Shown: positions 25,823 through 36,230, counted from the stretch's first letter. The stretch: 64,000 nt of DNA from Sebaldella termitidis ATCC 33386 (GCF_000024405.1 NC_013517.1:2883989-2947988), one strand, 5' to 3'. Notes: generated by a model not told the origin, from the sequence alone. Numbers and translations: made by a program.

Positions 25823-27036
25823 TTTACATCTCCCAGTATTGTTACATTTTCTTCATAATATTTATCTTTTATAAAGTCATTTATCAGATTCAAATCTACA
25901 TTTTTCACTTCTGCACGAAGCTTTTCCTCATCAAATATTTCTCCGTATTTCAAATAATGAGTCCCTATTATATTCATTCTGTTTCTGATATTTTCAAGTG
26001 AAAAGGCTATTTTACTTAAAAATTTATTCTGTGCTTTTTCCAGCTCGGAAATATTTATTCCGTTTCTTCTTAGATTCAAAAATTCATCTTTTGTTATTTT
26101 CACAGCCTTTTTATATGATTTCTCATTTGTACCTATATATGTTGTTACTACTCCGCCTTCTTTATAGGTCTGATTAAAAGTATGAACAGAATAAGCCAGT
26201 CCCATCTCTTCTCTTATTTTCTGGAATAATCTCGAGCTCATGGTTCCGCCCATTATATTTGATATTACATCATAATAAATCTTGTTTTCATCAAGATATG
26301 AAACACCGGGATATGATATACATATATTTACCTGTTTTATATCTTTTTCATAAACTTTTTCGCCATTTTGAAATGAAAAGTCTATTTTTTCATATCTATC
26401 AGTTTTTTCCTGATTGAAATTTCCAAAATATTTATCAATAATTCTTTTTATCTTCTCTTTTTTAAAATTTCCTGATACTACTATTACAAGATTATCTTTT
26501 GTATATCTTTCAGTGTAATATTTTACTATATTGTCTCTTGTAAAACCTTTTACACTTTTTTCCGTCCCTATTATAGGTTTTCCCAGATTACCGGCTATAC
26601 TGTCTTTGGAATTAAGCTCCAGTACAAGATCATCCGGTGTATCCTGATACATTCTTATTTCTTCTACTATTACATCTTTTTCTTTCTCAAGCTCTTCCTG
26701 ATCAAATACAGAATTTCCCACCATATCGCACAAAATTTCCAGAGCCTGTTCTACATAATCCTTTAGGACACTTATATAATACACTGTTTCTTCTTTACTG
26801 GTATAAGCATTAATGCTTCCGCCTAAATAATCCACCTCTTGTGATATTTCCTGATAATTTCTGTTTTTTGTTCCTTTGAACATCATATGCTCTATTAAAT
26901 GCGATAATCCATGTTCCTCCGCTGTTTCATCCTTTGCCCCTGTCTTCACAAAAACACCTATGGAAGCTGAAGACACATTTGAAATATAATCATAAATTAT
27001 TTTTATTCCTTTTGGCGTATTAGTTAGTTTTAACAT
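25810..27036 (-). CDS. M16-family zinc peptidase (processing-peptidase-like)
   Basis: 408 residues. The inverted zinc motif HLIEHMMFKGT (HxxEH) sits near residue 45, with the distal Glu ligand in KEKDVIVEEIRM about 70 residues later, so the site looks complete. The rest shows the paired M16 alpha/beta domains. Bacterial members of this type (PqqL/YmxG-like) degrade or trim peptides; the substrate is unknown. It sits 11 bases after lptG and overlaps dut, clearly in the operon. Confidence 0.88.
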   Translation of the reverse strand: MLKLTNTPKGIKIIYDYISNVSSASIGVFVKTGAKDETAEEHGLSHLIEHMMFKGTKNRNYQEISQEVDYLGGSINAYTSKEETVYYISVLKDYVEQALEILCDMVGNSVFDQEELEKEKDVIVEEIRMYQDTPDDLVLELNSKDSIAGNLGKPIIGTEKSVKGFTRDNIVKYYTERYTKDNLVIVVSGNFKKEKIKRIIDKYFGNFNQEKTDRYEKIDFSFQNGEKVYEKDIKQVNICISYPGVSYLDENKIYYDVISNIMGGTMSSRLFQKIREEMGLAYSVHTFNQTYKEGGVVTTYIGTNEKSYKKAVKITKDEFLNLRRNGINISELEKAQNKFLSKIAFSLENIRNRMNIIGTHYLKYGEIFDEEKLRAEVKNVDLNLINDFIKDKYYEENVTILGDVKWKK

Positions 27037-27047
27037 CTCTCACTCCT

Positions 27048-28130
27048 TTAATATTCAGCTTTTCTGAACAAATATACTCCCAATGCAAAAAATACTATAT
27101 TTGTCAGCCATGCCGTTATATATAATGGAAACACAGATACTACAGGTCCCATTGATCTAAGCATTGTTGATATTCCATAATAACTGTATCCTATTAACAC
27201 AGAAAGTCCTATGTTTATTGCCGCTCCACCTCTGACATACTTACTTCCCAGAGATAACCCTATAAAACTCATTATGAATGAAGCAAAAGTAAATGATAAT
27301 CTGTTATATAATTCTGAAAATAAATCATTTGTATTAGCTCCCACTCTGCTGTAATAAACGGATTTTTCCCTTAATTCCTTTAATGTAAGCTCTTTTGCCT
27401 TCACCTGATCCTCTAATATCTCATTTGGCGTTGCCCGCAGCTGAAATTCACTGCTGAGTATTTCATTTTCCATATTTTTTTCTACATCCAGTTCTTTTAG
27501 CGAGCCAAAATCCCATATTTTTGACTGACTATTATATGTTGCGCTTGGTGATACATATATACTCTTTATGCCGTTTAAATTTTCATGGAAATCTACAATC
27601 ATAATTCCTTCCATTAAATTTTTATTTTTATTTACATAACTGGCATAAAGCATTCTATTTTTATCTAGCTTTATATATACATCTTTTTTCTCATTTTTTT
27701 TAGTCTGGTCATCTTCTTTCAGCTTGCGGTCTTTCATTTCCCGTTTCATCTTATTTGCCTCAGGAAGTATATTTATACTTATATATACTGTAAAAACTGA
27801 TACCAGAGCTGAGAATAATATCGGAAACAGTACAAATCTCCGAAAGCTGATTCCCGCAGTTTTTACTGCTGTTATTTCCAAACGCTGTGCCATTTTGCTT
27901 ATTGACAGAAGACTTCCAAGAAGTATTCCCAGCGGTGCCGTATTCACAAGAATTTCCGGCAGCCCGTATTTTATGTAAACCATACTGTCCTTTAGAGTAA
28001 ACTTATCCTCCATTATCCAGCCTGTCACATTAATACTTTCTGCTAAAAGGAAAATCAGCAGAAACATCAGCATTCCAAGTATAAAACCTTTTATATAATT
28101 TATTAAAATATATCTGTCTAACTTATTCAC
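27048..28130 (-). CDS. lptG: LPS export permease, YjgP/YjgQ family (LptG-like)
   Basis: 360 residues: three N-terminal membrane helices, a periplasmic beta-jellyroll (~residues 135-255), three C-terminal helices. NTAPLGILLGSLLSISKMAQRLEITAVKTAGIS is the coupling-helix region that contacts LptB. With LptF and LptB it forms the inner-membrane extractor that pulls lipopolysaccharide into the periplasmic bridge. Which of the two paralogues is F and which G is assigned by order only. The start overlaps the lptF stop by one base. Confidence 0.88.
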   Translation of the reverse strand: MNKLDRYILINYIKGFILGMLMFLLIFLLAESINVTGWIMEDKFTLKDSMVYIKYGLPEILVNTAPLGILLGSLLSISKMAQRLEITAVKTAGISFRRFVLFPILFSALVSVFTVYISINILPEANKMKREMKDRKLKEDDQTKKNEKKDVYIKLDKNRMLYASYVNKNKNLMEGIMIVDFHENLNGIKSIYVSPSATYNSQSKIWDFGSLKELDVEKNMENEILSSEFQLRATPNEILEDQVKAKELTLKELREKSVYYSRVGANTNDLFSELYNRLSFTFASFIMSFIGLSLGSKYVRGGAAINIGLSVLIGYSYYGISTMLRSMGPVVSVFPLYITAWLTNIVFFALGVYLFRKAEY

Positions 28131-29224
28131 TATCGGCTCCTTGACTTTTTAATAGATAATACCAAACATAAAACCAATAAAATAAAATTTGGCATCCACA
28201 TTGCTATATTAGGATCTATATGATTTTTCTGGACAACAATTTTTGCATAGCTCGCCAGACCTATATAAGCAAATATTACTATAAGACTTATTCCAAAACT
28301 AATACCTTTTCCCGATCTTTTATTTGATACTGCCAAAAGTACACCCAGCCAGCATAATAAAACACTCGCAAAAGGCCCTATTATTCTTTCGTTATATTTT
28401 ATCATATATTTTACAGAATCTTCATAAGACTCACCTTCAGCTATAGATTGTTTATATGCTTCTCTTAATTCCCGCAGATTCATTTCGCTTCTTGATTTTT
28501 TTTCTATATCCTCCTGCTTGAAAAATGTACTCATTGGAAGATACTGTTCCTCATACCTGGCGACTACTTTTCTATCTCCGGTTTTATCAAAATTAAATCC
28601 TTCCACATTTTTCAGCAGCATATACCCGGCTTCGAATTTTGCTTTTTCGGCAAAAAATACAGTGGGATATTCCCCTTCTTTAGTTCTCTGAAATAATACA
28701 AATTTACTTGCTTCTGCTTTGCTGTTATCCACTTCATCAACATAAAAACCAAATCCCGCATCAGAATTTGAAAGAAATACTTTTGCTTCTGTAAGTGAAC
28801 TGGGTTTGGAAGAAAATAAATTTCTTTTCTCTATATTAATATTGTTAAGCGCTCTGGGATTTACTTCTATTTCCATAAACAGCCCCAGTACTGTAAGCAG
28901 TATCCCAAATATAATTGCAGGCCTTGTTATCCTGAATAAACTTGTCCCGGCACTTTCTATTGCTATAATCTCATTTGTTTCGGAAAAATTCCCGTAAGTC
29001 AGCATTACTCCAAGAAAGGCACCCATCGGAATAGTCTGTGTAAGTACTCCCGGAACCAAATATATAAAATAATCTATTACTAACAAAAACGGAAGGTCAT
29101 TAGTAAATAATTTTTCCATTATGTCAATAAAAACATTAATTATCAGTATGAAGGTAAAAATACTTATTCCAAATACTGAAGGTAATATAAGTGCTTTGTA
29201 TATATATTTATCTATTATTTTCAT
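28130..29224 (-). CDS. lptF: LPS export permease, YjgP/YjgQ family (LptF-like)
   Basis: 364 residues with the same layout as the next gene: three membrane helices, a periplasmic jellyroll of ~140 residues, three membrane helices. The coupling segment QTIPMGAFLGVMLTYGNFSETNEIIAIESAG is conserved. It works with LptG and LptB. An AAGGTGG inside the cvpA 3' end precedes the ATG, and the two genes overlap by 17 bases. The LptF/G split from lptB by ~7 kb within the same strand block is a lineage arrangement rather than the E. coli one. Confidence 0.88.
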   Translation of the reverse strand: MKIIDKYIYKALILPSVFGISIFTFILIINVFIDIMEKLFTNDLPFLLVIDYFIYLVPGVLTQTIPMGAFLGVMLTYGNFSETNEIIAIESAGTSLFRITRPAIIFGILLTVLGLFMEIEVNPRALNNINIEKRNLFSSKPSSLTEAKVFLSNSDAGFGFYVDEVDNSKAEASKFVLFQRTKEGEYPTVFFAEKAKFEAGYMLLKNVEGFNFDKTGDRKVVARYEEQYLPMSTFFKQEDIEKKSRSEMNLRELREAYKQSIAEGESYEDSVKYMIKYNERIIGPFASVLLCWLGVLLAVSNKRSGKGISFGISLIVIFAYIGLASYAKIVVQKNHIDPNIAMWMPNFILLVLCLVLSIKKSRSR

Positions 29225-29798
29225 TTTCCACCTTCGGTTTCTCGTCGTTATTTTCCAGTTCTTTCAGTATATCATTTCTAAACTTTTTTTCATCGTTATT
29301 CTGTTTATACTCTGTCAGTGTATCTTTTATAAACTCAGGAAATAAATCCGAATAACTATATAAATAAGTTGATATTATATTAACTGAAATACTTTCTTTC
29401 ATTGTTGTCCTTAGTTTTTGATCAGTTTTTGAAACCAATAAAAGTATTATAAAAACTATAAATACCAAAAAGCTCCCTTTTACTAACCCCAAAAAGCCTC
29501 CCAGTATATTGTCCAATCTTTTTAATTTTATTAATTTCAAAAATCTTTTGAATAAATTCAGCACAATAAATAATATTACAAAAATTGCAACGGTTATCCC
29601 TGCAAAAATTTTGGCATTATCTAAATATGTCCCCTTATCCTCGGTAAAAAAGGCCGAAACGAAAGGATACAGCATATTTGAAAGATAAAATGACAGTAAT
29701 GTTATAAATATTCCAAAAAATTCAAAAATAAAACCTTTTTTATAACCTAAAAGAAAAAAAAGTGTCAATATAATTAAAAAAGCTACATCTATTATCAT
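29208..29798 (-). CDS. cvpA: CvpA-family inner-membrane protein
   Basis: 196 residues with four hydrophobic helices. The first, IIDVAFLIILTLFFLLGYKKGF, carries the CvpA pattern, and RLDNILGGFLGLVKG is the conserved loop. A hydrophilic charged tail follows. CvpA proteins affect envelope integrity and colicin V export in E. coli; the biochemical role is not settled. The frame is open 68 codons further upstream, but inside alr and with no membrane-protein character; the ATG at 29798 has AGGAGAG upstream and overlaps the alr stop as TAATG. Confidence 0.85.
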   Translation of the reverse strand: MIIDVAFLIILTLFFLLGYKKGFIFEFFGIFITLLSFYLSNMLYPFVSAFFTEDKGTYLDNAKIFAGITVAIFVILFIVLNLFKRFLKLIKLKRLDNILGGFLGLVKGSFLVFIVFIILLLVSKTDQKLRTTMKESISVNIISTYLYSYSDLFPEFIKDTLTEYKQNNDEKKFRNDILKELENNDEKPKVENENNR

Positions 29799-30868
29799 TA
29801 TTTCTCTCCTACATAAATTCTGGTTACTCTCTGACCTATTCCGCACAAAATTTCGTATGAAATAGTTCCGCATTTTTCCGCTACTTCTTCTATATGAATA
29901 TTTTCTCCAAAAAATTCTACAGTGTCGCCGACGTTTACTTCCAAGTCTTCCGGTATACTTACCATGAGTTGATCCATGCATATTGTTCCTGCTATTCTGC
30001 ATCTTCTGTTATTTATGACAACTTCACCTTTTCCAGTAAGATCACGTCTTATCCCGTCAGCATATCCTATGGAAACAGTTGCTATTTTTTCCCCTGCCCT
30101 GCCTTCATATTTTCTATTATAGCTTATAAATGAATTATTTTCTAACTTTTTTATAAAACTGACTCTGGATTTAAGAGCCATAACAGGTTTAAAATCATAA
30201 GAAAATGCGTTTTCTTTTTTTATTCCGCCGTATAAAATAATACCGGGTCTTATTATATCATATTTTGACTCTGAAAACTGCATTGATCCGAAACTGTTTA
30301 GTATATGTCTGTATTTTATTTTGGGAAATTTTTCTACTATTTTTTTGAAATCTTCAAGCTGTCTTTTTGTATATTCAGGGCTTGTATCAGCTGAAGACAA
30401 ATGTGAAAATATTCCTTCTACATTTATTTTACTGTTTTCTTCAGTTTTTCTTTTTACTTCATCCAGAGAATTCCGGCTAAATCCTATTCTGCCCATTCCG
30501 GTATCTACTGCCAGATGAACTCTCGGAGCCAGATTATTTTCATTCAGAAAATCTATTTCATCCATAGAAGTTAACGGAAAAGCTATATTCATATCTATAG
30601 CTTTTCTCATATCTTCAGTTTCAACCGGACCGAATACCAATATATTCGTTGCCTTATCAAGTTTTCGAAGTTTTTCGGCCTCATTAAATGTTGCCACTCC
30701 TACCCATTTTATACCTTCTGAAATAAGTACATTAAATACTTCCGCTATCCCGTGCCCGTAAGCATCAGCCTTTATTGCCGGAAGCAGCATGCTGTCTCCT
30801 GCTATTGTTTTCAGAATATTTATATTATGTCTCAAATTATCTAAATTGATTTCAGCCCAGCTTCTCAT
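29798..30868 (-). CDS. alr: Alanine racemase
   Basis: 356 residues. The PLP-binding lysine is in PAIKADAYGHG near residue 35. The C-terminal tyrosine region is SIGYADGIRRDL, and AGTICMDQLMVSIP is conserved. The enzyme interconverts L- and D-alanine for peptidoglycan. The stop codon overlaps the cvpA start by one base. It fits the cell-envelope theme of the block. Confidence 0.96.
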   Translation of the reverse strand: MRSWAEINLDNLRHNINILKTIAGDSMLLPAIKADAYGHGIAEVFNVLISEGIKWVGVATFNEAEKLRKLDKATNILVFGPVETEDMRKAIDMNIAFPLTSMDEIDFLNENNLAPRVHLAVDTGMGRIGFSRNSLDEVKRKTEENSKINVEGIFSHLSSADTSPEYTKRQLEDFKKIVEKFPKIKYRHILNSFGSMQFSESKYDIIRPGIILYGGIKKENAFSYDFKPVMALKSRVSFIKKLENNSFISYNRKYEGRAGEKIATVSIGYADGIRRDLTGKGEVVINNRRCRIAGTICMDQLMVSIPEDLEVNVGDTVEFFGENIHIEEVAEKCGTISYEILCGIGQRVTRIYVGEK

Positions 30869-30880
30869 TTATTTTCACTC

Positions 30881-31807
30881 CTATACTACGACTTTTTCCA
30901 TACTTCTGTCTTTTTTTCCGTTTTTTTCTTGTTTCGGCGGCTTTTTAAATCTTCTCAACAGATAAACAAGAGGACTTGCCAGCCATATTGACGAATAAGT
31001 ACCATATACTATCCCGACCAGTAATGTAATATTAAATGTTCTTAGTGTGCTTCCCCCGAATATAAGCAGAGCAGCTAAGGCAAGAAGTGTTGTCAGTGAA
31101 GTATAGACAGACCTTATAAATACCTTATTTACACTCTCGTCTATTACATCTGCAAACGGCTTCTTCCCGCCGTATTTATGGTCATTTTCCCTTATCCTGT
31201 CAAATATTACTATTGTGTCATTCATCGAATACCCCAGTATTGTTAATATTGCAGCTATAAACGGAGTATCTACCTCAAACTGGAAGAATGATATGAACCC
31301 TATGGTTACCAATACATCATGTAAAAGGGCAAGAACACTGCTTAATGCATATATCCACTCAAATCTTATTGTTATATATATCAGTATCAGTATCGACCCC
31401 AGAGCTAACGCCCATAATGCATTTTTAGCAAGCTCATTCCCTACTACAGCTCCTACTGCATCAGCTTTTATTAATTCATAATTTCCCTGTTCTGCTTTTA
31501 ATTCTTCCAGAATCGCTGATTTTTCTTTTTCATCTGCTATCTGTGTTCTAAGTAAAACTGTATTTCCTTCTGAATACTGTACCTTATTAGATTTTAGCGA
31601 AGGATATTTTGATGCCATTTCTTTTAAGGTTTTATCCATTGCTTCCTTGCTTACCGGCTTTTCAAACTTCATCTGATAAATATTACCGCCGGTAAAATCT
31701 ATTCCCAGATTAAATCCTTTTGTAAATATTGAGAAAAGAGAAAATAATATCATAAATGTAGAAAATATAAAGTATACATTTCTTGTTTTCATTAATTTCA
31801 AATCCAT
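30881..31807 (-). CDS. secF: Protein translocase subunit SecF
   Basis: 308 residues, six membrane helices and a periplasmic domain after helix 1. NLGIDFTGGNIYQM is the SecF version of the conserved motif, and GYSMNDTIVIFDRIREN (helix 4-5 region) and the NITLLVGIVYGTYSSI end are typical. SecDF uses the proton gradient to pull exported proteins through SecYEG, a demand fitting the large autotransporters here. It starts one base after the secD stop. Confidence 0.96.
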   Translation of the reverse strand: MDLKLMKTRNVYFIFSTFMILFSLFSIFTKGFNLGIDFTGGNIYQMKFEKPVSKEAMDKTLKEMASKYPSLKSNKVQYSEGNTVLLRTQIADEKEKSAILEELKAEQGNYELIKADAVGAVVGNELAKNALWALALGSILILIYITIRFEWIYALSSVLALLHDVLVTIGFISFFQFEVDTPFIAAILTILGYSMNDTIVIFDRIRENDHKYGGKKPFADVIDESVNKVFIRSVYTSLTTLLALAALLIFGGSTLRTFNITLLVGIVYGTYSSIWLASPLVYLLRRFKKPPKQEKNGKKDRSMEKVVV

Positions 31808-31808
31808 A

Positions 31809-33029
31809 TTATTCCACTCCTTTCAGACCAAATAATTTTTCCCCGTTTAAATGGAATATATTAACAAATATTTTTACAATAATTTTTGTAATAAATATTG
31901 CCGTAAACATACTTACGAGAACCCCAATGGTAAGAATAACCGCAAATCCTCTTACAGGTCCTGTACCAAAGAAGAATAAAACCATTGTTATCAGCAGGGT
32001 TGTTATATTTCCGTCCAAAATTGCCGGAAATGCTCTGTTAAATCCGTCATCTATACAGTCCTGAAATCTTTTGCCTTCCATTATCTCGTCTTTTATACGT
32101 TCAAAGATAATTACATTCGCATCCACTGCCATTCCCAGAGACAATATAAATCCGGCTATTCCCGGAAGTGTAAGCGTTGTTCCTATAGCACACATCAAAC
32201 CGGCTGTCAAAATTCCAAATACACATAACGCTAAATCTGCAACAAATCCTGCTACTCTGTATACTGCAAGCATAAATAACGAAACCAGAACCAGAGCAAT
32301 CATTGCAGCCATTTTAGTTGCTTTTATAGACTCTGCCCCTAATGATGCATCTACACTTCTAGTTTCCATTATCTGGATATTTACCGGAAGTGCCCCGGCT
32401 TTTAGAAGATTTGCCAGATTCTGTGCACTTTCATATGTAAAGCTTCCGCTTATTGATCCTTTTCCGCCGGGAATTTCCGACTGGATAACAGGTGCTGACT
32501 GTTCTTTGCCGTCAAGCATTATTGCCAGCTGTTTTCCCATGTTTGTCCTAGTTATTTCAGCAAATTTAACTGCTCCCTCATCATTCAGTTCAAATCCTAT
32601 CATAGGCTTACCGAACTGATCCTGTTGTACATAAGCATTTTTTATTGCCGAACCGTCTAAAACTGTTGGTCCGTATGAATTATCCCCTGTTTTTATTTTA
32701 AATTCAAGTTTTGCAGTAGTTCCTATCAGATCTATTGCTTCCTGAGCATCTTTAACCCCTGCCAGCTCTACAATAAGTCTGTTCTCCCCGCTTTTTTGGA
32801 TAACCGGTTCCGACACTCCCAGACCGTCGACCCTTCTTTGCACTATTTCTCTTACTTTATCCATAGTATCAGGCTGTAACTTTTTACCGTCTTCTTCTTG
32901 AGCTTCCAGTACTACTGATGTCCCGCCTCTTAAGTCCAGTCCCAGATTAATAGGATTTCTAAAAATCAGTATTGCCGGTATTACCACAACCAGTATAAGT
33001 ATTACTATCCTACTTGTCTTAATTTCCAT
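31809..33029 (-). CDS. secD: Protein translocase subunit SecD
   Basis: 406 residues, the short form without the extended E. coli P1 head. LGLDLRGGTSVVLEAQ near the N-terminus, GLGVSEPVIQKSGENRLIVEL, and in the membrane part SLGMAVDANVIIFERIKDE are diagnostic, with the conserved Asp of the proton path. One N-terminal and five C-terminal membrane helices. It partners SecF, translationally adjacent. The 79 bases upstream to ruvX show only an AGGAGG and no clear terminator. Confidence 0.96.
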   Translation of the reverse strand: MEIKTSRIVILILVVVIPAILIFRNPINLGLDLRGGTSVVLEAQEEDGKKLQPDTMDKVREIVQRRVDGLGVSEPVIQKSGENRLIVELAGVKDAQEAIDLIGTTAKLEFKIKTGDNSYGPTVLDGSAIKNAYVQQDQFGKPMIGFELNDEGAVKFAEITRTNMGKQLAIMLDGKEQSAPVIQSEIPGGKGSISGSFTYESAQNLANLLKAGALPVNIQIMETRSVDASLGAESIKATKMAAMIALVLVSLFMLAVYRVAGFVADLALCVFGILTAGLMCAIGTTLTLPGIAGFILSLGMAVDANVIIFERIKDEIMEGKRFQDCIDDGFNRAFPAILDGNITTLLITMVLFFFGTGPVRGFAVILTIGVLVSMFTAIFITKIIVKIFVNIFHLNGEKLFGLKGVE

Positions 33030-33108
33030 TTTCCCTCCTACATATTTTCAGCTTTGCTGTCTTCACTTCTGTGCTTTATCAGAAATATTATATCTGAATC
33101 ACAGAATT

Positions 33109-33522
33109 TTACTTCATATCCAGAAACTTCTGCAGAATAATGGATGCTGCCACCATATCCACTACTTTTCTGCGTTCCCTCGGATTTTTTTTCGAATAAT
33201 TTCTTAGATAATGCTCTGCTTCCACTGTTGTATATCTTTCATCCACTGTAATAATTTCCAGATTATCTATATTCTTTTTTAATTCCTCTATGAATTCGTT
33301 TACCTTTTCAACCTGTCTTTTTACTGTTCCGTCAAGACTTTTCGGAATTCCCACTACAAGACCGTTTGTATTTTCCTGCTGGAGGAGTTCTTTTATTCTT
33401 TTTACAGGATCAGTATCATTTCGGTTTATTACTTCCAAAGGAGTTGCAAGTATTCCCAGAATATCTGATTTTGCAACTCCTATTCTTACATCTCCCACAT
33501 CAAGTCCGAGATATTTTTTCAT
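33109..33522 (-). CDS. ruvX: Putative pre-16S rRNA nuclease / Holliday junction resolvase-like YqgF
   Basis: 137 residues with an RNase H-like fold: YLGLDVGDVRIGVAKSD (first catalytic Asp), VVGIPKSLDG, and VDERYTTVEAEHYL (Glu/Asp), then DMVAASIILQ. The family (RuvX/YqgF) trims the 5' end of 16S rRNA and has been proposed as a resolvase. The start overlaps the alaS stop by four bases (ATGA), the common alaS-ruvX pairing. Confidence 0.93.
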   Translation of the reverse strand: MKKYLGLDVGDVRIGVAKSDILGILATPLEVINRNDTDPVKRIKELLQQENTNGLVVGIPKSLDGTVKRQVEKVNEFIEELKKNIDNLEIITVDERYTTVEAEHYLRNYSKKNPRERRKVVDMVAASIILQKFLDMK

Positions 33523-36131
33523 AATTTTTCCTCTAAGTATCTTTTTCCGTGTTCAAGAGCTTCATAGACTTTTTCACCGGCTTTTCCTCCTGCCTGTGCG
33601 AAATCAGGTCTTCCTCCCCCGTTTCCGTTAGCTATTTTGGATACTTCCTTTACTATATCGCCGGCTTTGATTTTCCCGGTAAGGTCTTTGGAAACCCCTG
33701 CAAGAAACATGGCATTTCCATTATTTGCACCAATAAGAACAACCCCGCTTTTTAGTTTATCCTTCACTCTGTCCACGATTTCTTTCAATTCCTCGTTGTC
33801 TTTATTTTCAAATCCCTTAATTAATACTTTTGTCCCGTTTATTTCTATTATATGACCCATTAAATCATTTATTTCATATTTTAGAAATTTCATCTGAAGA
33901 TCATTATAGTCTTTTTCCAGATCCTTGTATGACTCCTTCAGCTTTTCCACCGCTTCCTTTATTTTTTTCTCTTCCACTTTCAATGATTTTGCCAGTTCTT
34001 TTTGTGACTCTTCCAGTGTGTTCACAAAATCAAGACTTTTATAACCGGTAGTTGCAGTAATTCTTCTTACACCTGAAGCTATCCCGGACTCACTTTCTAT
34101 GTTTATAAGCCCAATCTCACCTGTAGACTTTACATGTGTTCCGCCGCATAACTCAATAGAAAACTGGGGTATTTCCACTACTCTTACCTCATCTCCGTAT
34201 TTATCCCCAAAAAGAGCCATTGCTCCTCTTGCTTTTGCTGTTTCTATATCTTCGTTATAGACAGCTAATTCTATGTTTTCCAGAACTATCTGATTAGCAA
34301 TTCTTTCTATAGCTTCTATCTGTTCCGGCGAAACTGCCTCATAATGTGAAAAGTCAAATCTTAGTCTTTCAGAATCCACAAGTGAACCGGATTGCTCTAC
34401 ATGTGATCCCAGTACTTCCCGCAGAGCCTTGTGCAGTATATGTGTCGCCGTATGATTTCTTTGCGTATCTTTTCTTTTGAATTTATCTATTTTTAGCGTC
34501 AGTTCGTCGCCTATTTTCGGAATGATTCCTTTTATAAGCTCTACCTCATGTATATATACATCTTTTTTCTTTATTACATTTACTACCTTTCCTTCAAATA
34601 AATCCTGAGAGTTTATAATACCGGTATCTGCTACCTGTCCTCCTGATTCTGCATAAAAAGGTGTCTGGTCAAATATTATTTCATAGTTGCTGGAACCGTG
34701 ACTTTTATTTATATGAAGTATTTTTGCTTTTGCTTCTTTTTCTTCATATCCGATAAATTTTGTTTTTCCATGCTTTTCATAAAACTCGTCTATGAATTCA
34801 TCTTTTATCATATCTGATATTGTTTCTTTCGAGCTTTTAGATCTTATCTTCTGTTCCTCCAGCTTCTCAAGAAATTCATCTTCTGAGACTTCTATTTCCT
34901 CATATTCCAGTACTTCCTTAGTTAATTCAAAAGGAAAACCATAGGTATCATATAATTTAAACGATATTTCCGAAGGAAATTTATCTTTTCCGTCTTTTTT
35001 CAGTTTCTCAACTTCTTCTTTCAAAATTTCCACACCGTTTTTCAAAGTAACAGTGAATTTTTCTTCTTCTATTTTCATTACTTTTTCTATATAATCAATT
35101 TTTGATTCCATTTCCGGATAAGCTTCTTTCATTATTTCCGCAACTACCGGAACCAGTCTGTATAAAAATATATCTTCCTTTTCAAAAATTCTTTCTTTTA
35201 TGGTACTAGCCACACCAAAAGCTCTTCTTATCAGCTTTCTGAGAATATACCCTCTTCCCTCGTTAGACGGAAGAACACCGTCTCCTATCAGAAATGCTGC
35301 CGCTCTTACGTGATCAGCTATTATTTTTAATGCCTTGTCTGTTTTGTTATTTCTTTCTACTTCAAGTATTTTTTCTGTTTCATTGATTATAGGAATAAAA
35401 AGGTCTGTATCAAAATTTGATTCTTTTTTCTGCATAACTGCTGCTATTCTTTCCAGCCCTGCTCCTGTGTCAATATTTTTTTCCGGAAGCGGAATCAGTG
35501 ACCCGTCTTCCAGTCTGTTCCACTCAGTAAATACCAGATTCCATATTTCCAGATATCTGTCACAGTCACATCCCGGTTTACAGTCTAAATTACCACAGCC
35601 CAGTTTTTCTCCAAGGTCTATATATATTTCACTGCAAGGCCCGCATGAACCTATAGGTCCTGCTGCCCACCAGTTATCATCTTCTCCCAGTCTTACTATT
35701 CTCTCTTCCGGTACCCCTACTTCTTTATTCCATATATCATAGGCTTCATCATCATCCAAAAATACAGAAACCCATAATTTTTCAGAATCCAGCTTCAAAA
35801 TTTCTGTGATATATTCCCATGACCAGAATATAGCCTCTCTCTTAAAATAATCTCCAAATGAAAAGTTTCCCAGCATTTCAAAGAAAGTCTGATGTCTTGT
35901 GGTTACACCCACATTTTCCAGATCATTTGTTCTTATACATTTTTGATATGTTGTTATTCTTTTAAAAGGTGCTTCTTTTTCTCCGAGAAAAAAAGATTTA
36001 AAAGGAACCATTCCTGCTACTGTAAGCAAGAGTGTTTTATCATCCGGTATTAAAGATGCACTTTCAAAATATTTATGTTCTTTAGATTTAAAAAAATCTA
36101 TAAAACTCTTTCTGATTTCGTTACCCGTCAT
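33519..36131 (-). CDS. alaS: Alanyl-tRNA synthetase
   Basis: 870 residues, normal length. The order is: class II catalytic core starting IRKSFIDFFKSKEH; tRNA recognition region; editing domain with HTATHILHKALREVLG and CGGTHVKSTGEIG (zinc-type His/Cys); C-terminal DHHA1/oligomerisation domain with GNGGGRPDFAQAGG. It charges tRNA(Ala) and edits Ser/Gly mischarging. AGGAGG precedes the ATG. The 99-base gap upstream shows no T-box; a weak TATATT box is the only promoter-like signal. Confidence 0.98.
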   Translation of the reverse strand: MTGNEIRKSFIDFFKSKEHKYFESASLIPDDKTLLLTVAGMVPFKSFFLGEKEAPFKRITTYQKCIRTNDLENVGVTTRHQTFFEMLGNFSFGDYFKREAIFWSWEYITEILKLDSEKLWVSVFLDDDEAYDIWNKEVGVPEERIVRLGEDDNWWAAGPIGSCGPCSEIYIDLGEKLGCGNLDCKPGCDCDRYLEIWNLVFTEWNRLEDGSLIPLPEKNIDTGAGLERIAAVMQKKESNFDTDLFIPIINETEKILEVERNNKTDKALKIIADHVRAAAFLIGDGVLPSNEGRGYILRKLIRRAFGVASTIKERIFEKEDIFLYRLVPVVAEIMKEAYPEMESKIDYIEKVMKIEEEKFTVTLKNGVEILKEEVEKLKKDGKDKFPSEISFKLYDTYGFPFELTKEVLEYEEIEVSEDEFLEKLEEQKIRSKSSKETISDMIKDEFIDEFYEKHGKTKFIGYEEKEAKAKILHINKSHGSSNYEIIFDQTPFYAESGGQVADTGIINSQDLFEGKVVNVIKKKDVYIHEVELIKGIIPKIGDELTLKIDKFKRKDTQRNHTATHILHKALREVLGSHVEQSGSLVDSERLRFDFSHYEAVSPEQIEAIERIANQIVLENIELAVYNEDIETAKARGAMALFGDKYGDEVRVVEIPQFSIELCGGTHVKSTGEIGLINIESESGIASGVRRITATTGYKSLDFVNTLEESQKELAKSLKVEEKKIKEAVEKLKESYKDLEKDYNDLQMKFLKYEINDLMGHIIEINGTKVLIKGFENKDNEELKEIVDRVKDKLKSGVVLIGANNGNAMFLAGVSKDLTGKIKAGDIVKEVSKIANGNGGGRPDFAQAGGKAGEKVYEALEHGKRYLEEKL

Positions 36132-36230
36132 TTCTCCTCCTAGTGATTTGTCTAACTCAATTTAAATCATTCTTGATTAATAATATACCTGCTTTATTTT
36201 TATTCATAATGCAAAATTTCATTACAGGGA

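Noticed and set aside
29799-30002. N-terminal extension of the CvpA frame
   Set aside because: It lies within alr, is Arg/Asn-rich without domain character, and a better start with AGGAGAG exists at 29798.
36132-36230. Possible T-box before alaS
   Set aside because: The gap is only 99 bases and shows no T-box conserved sequence or terminator.
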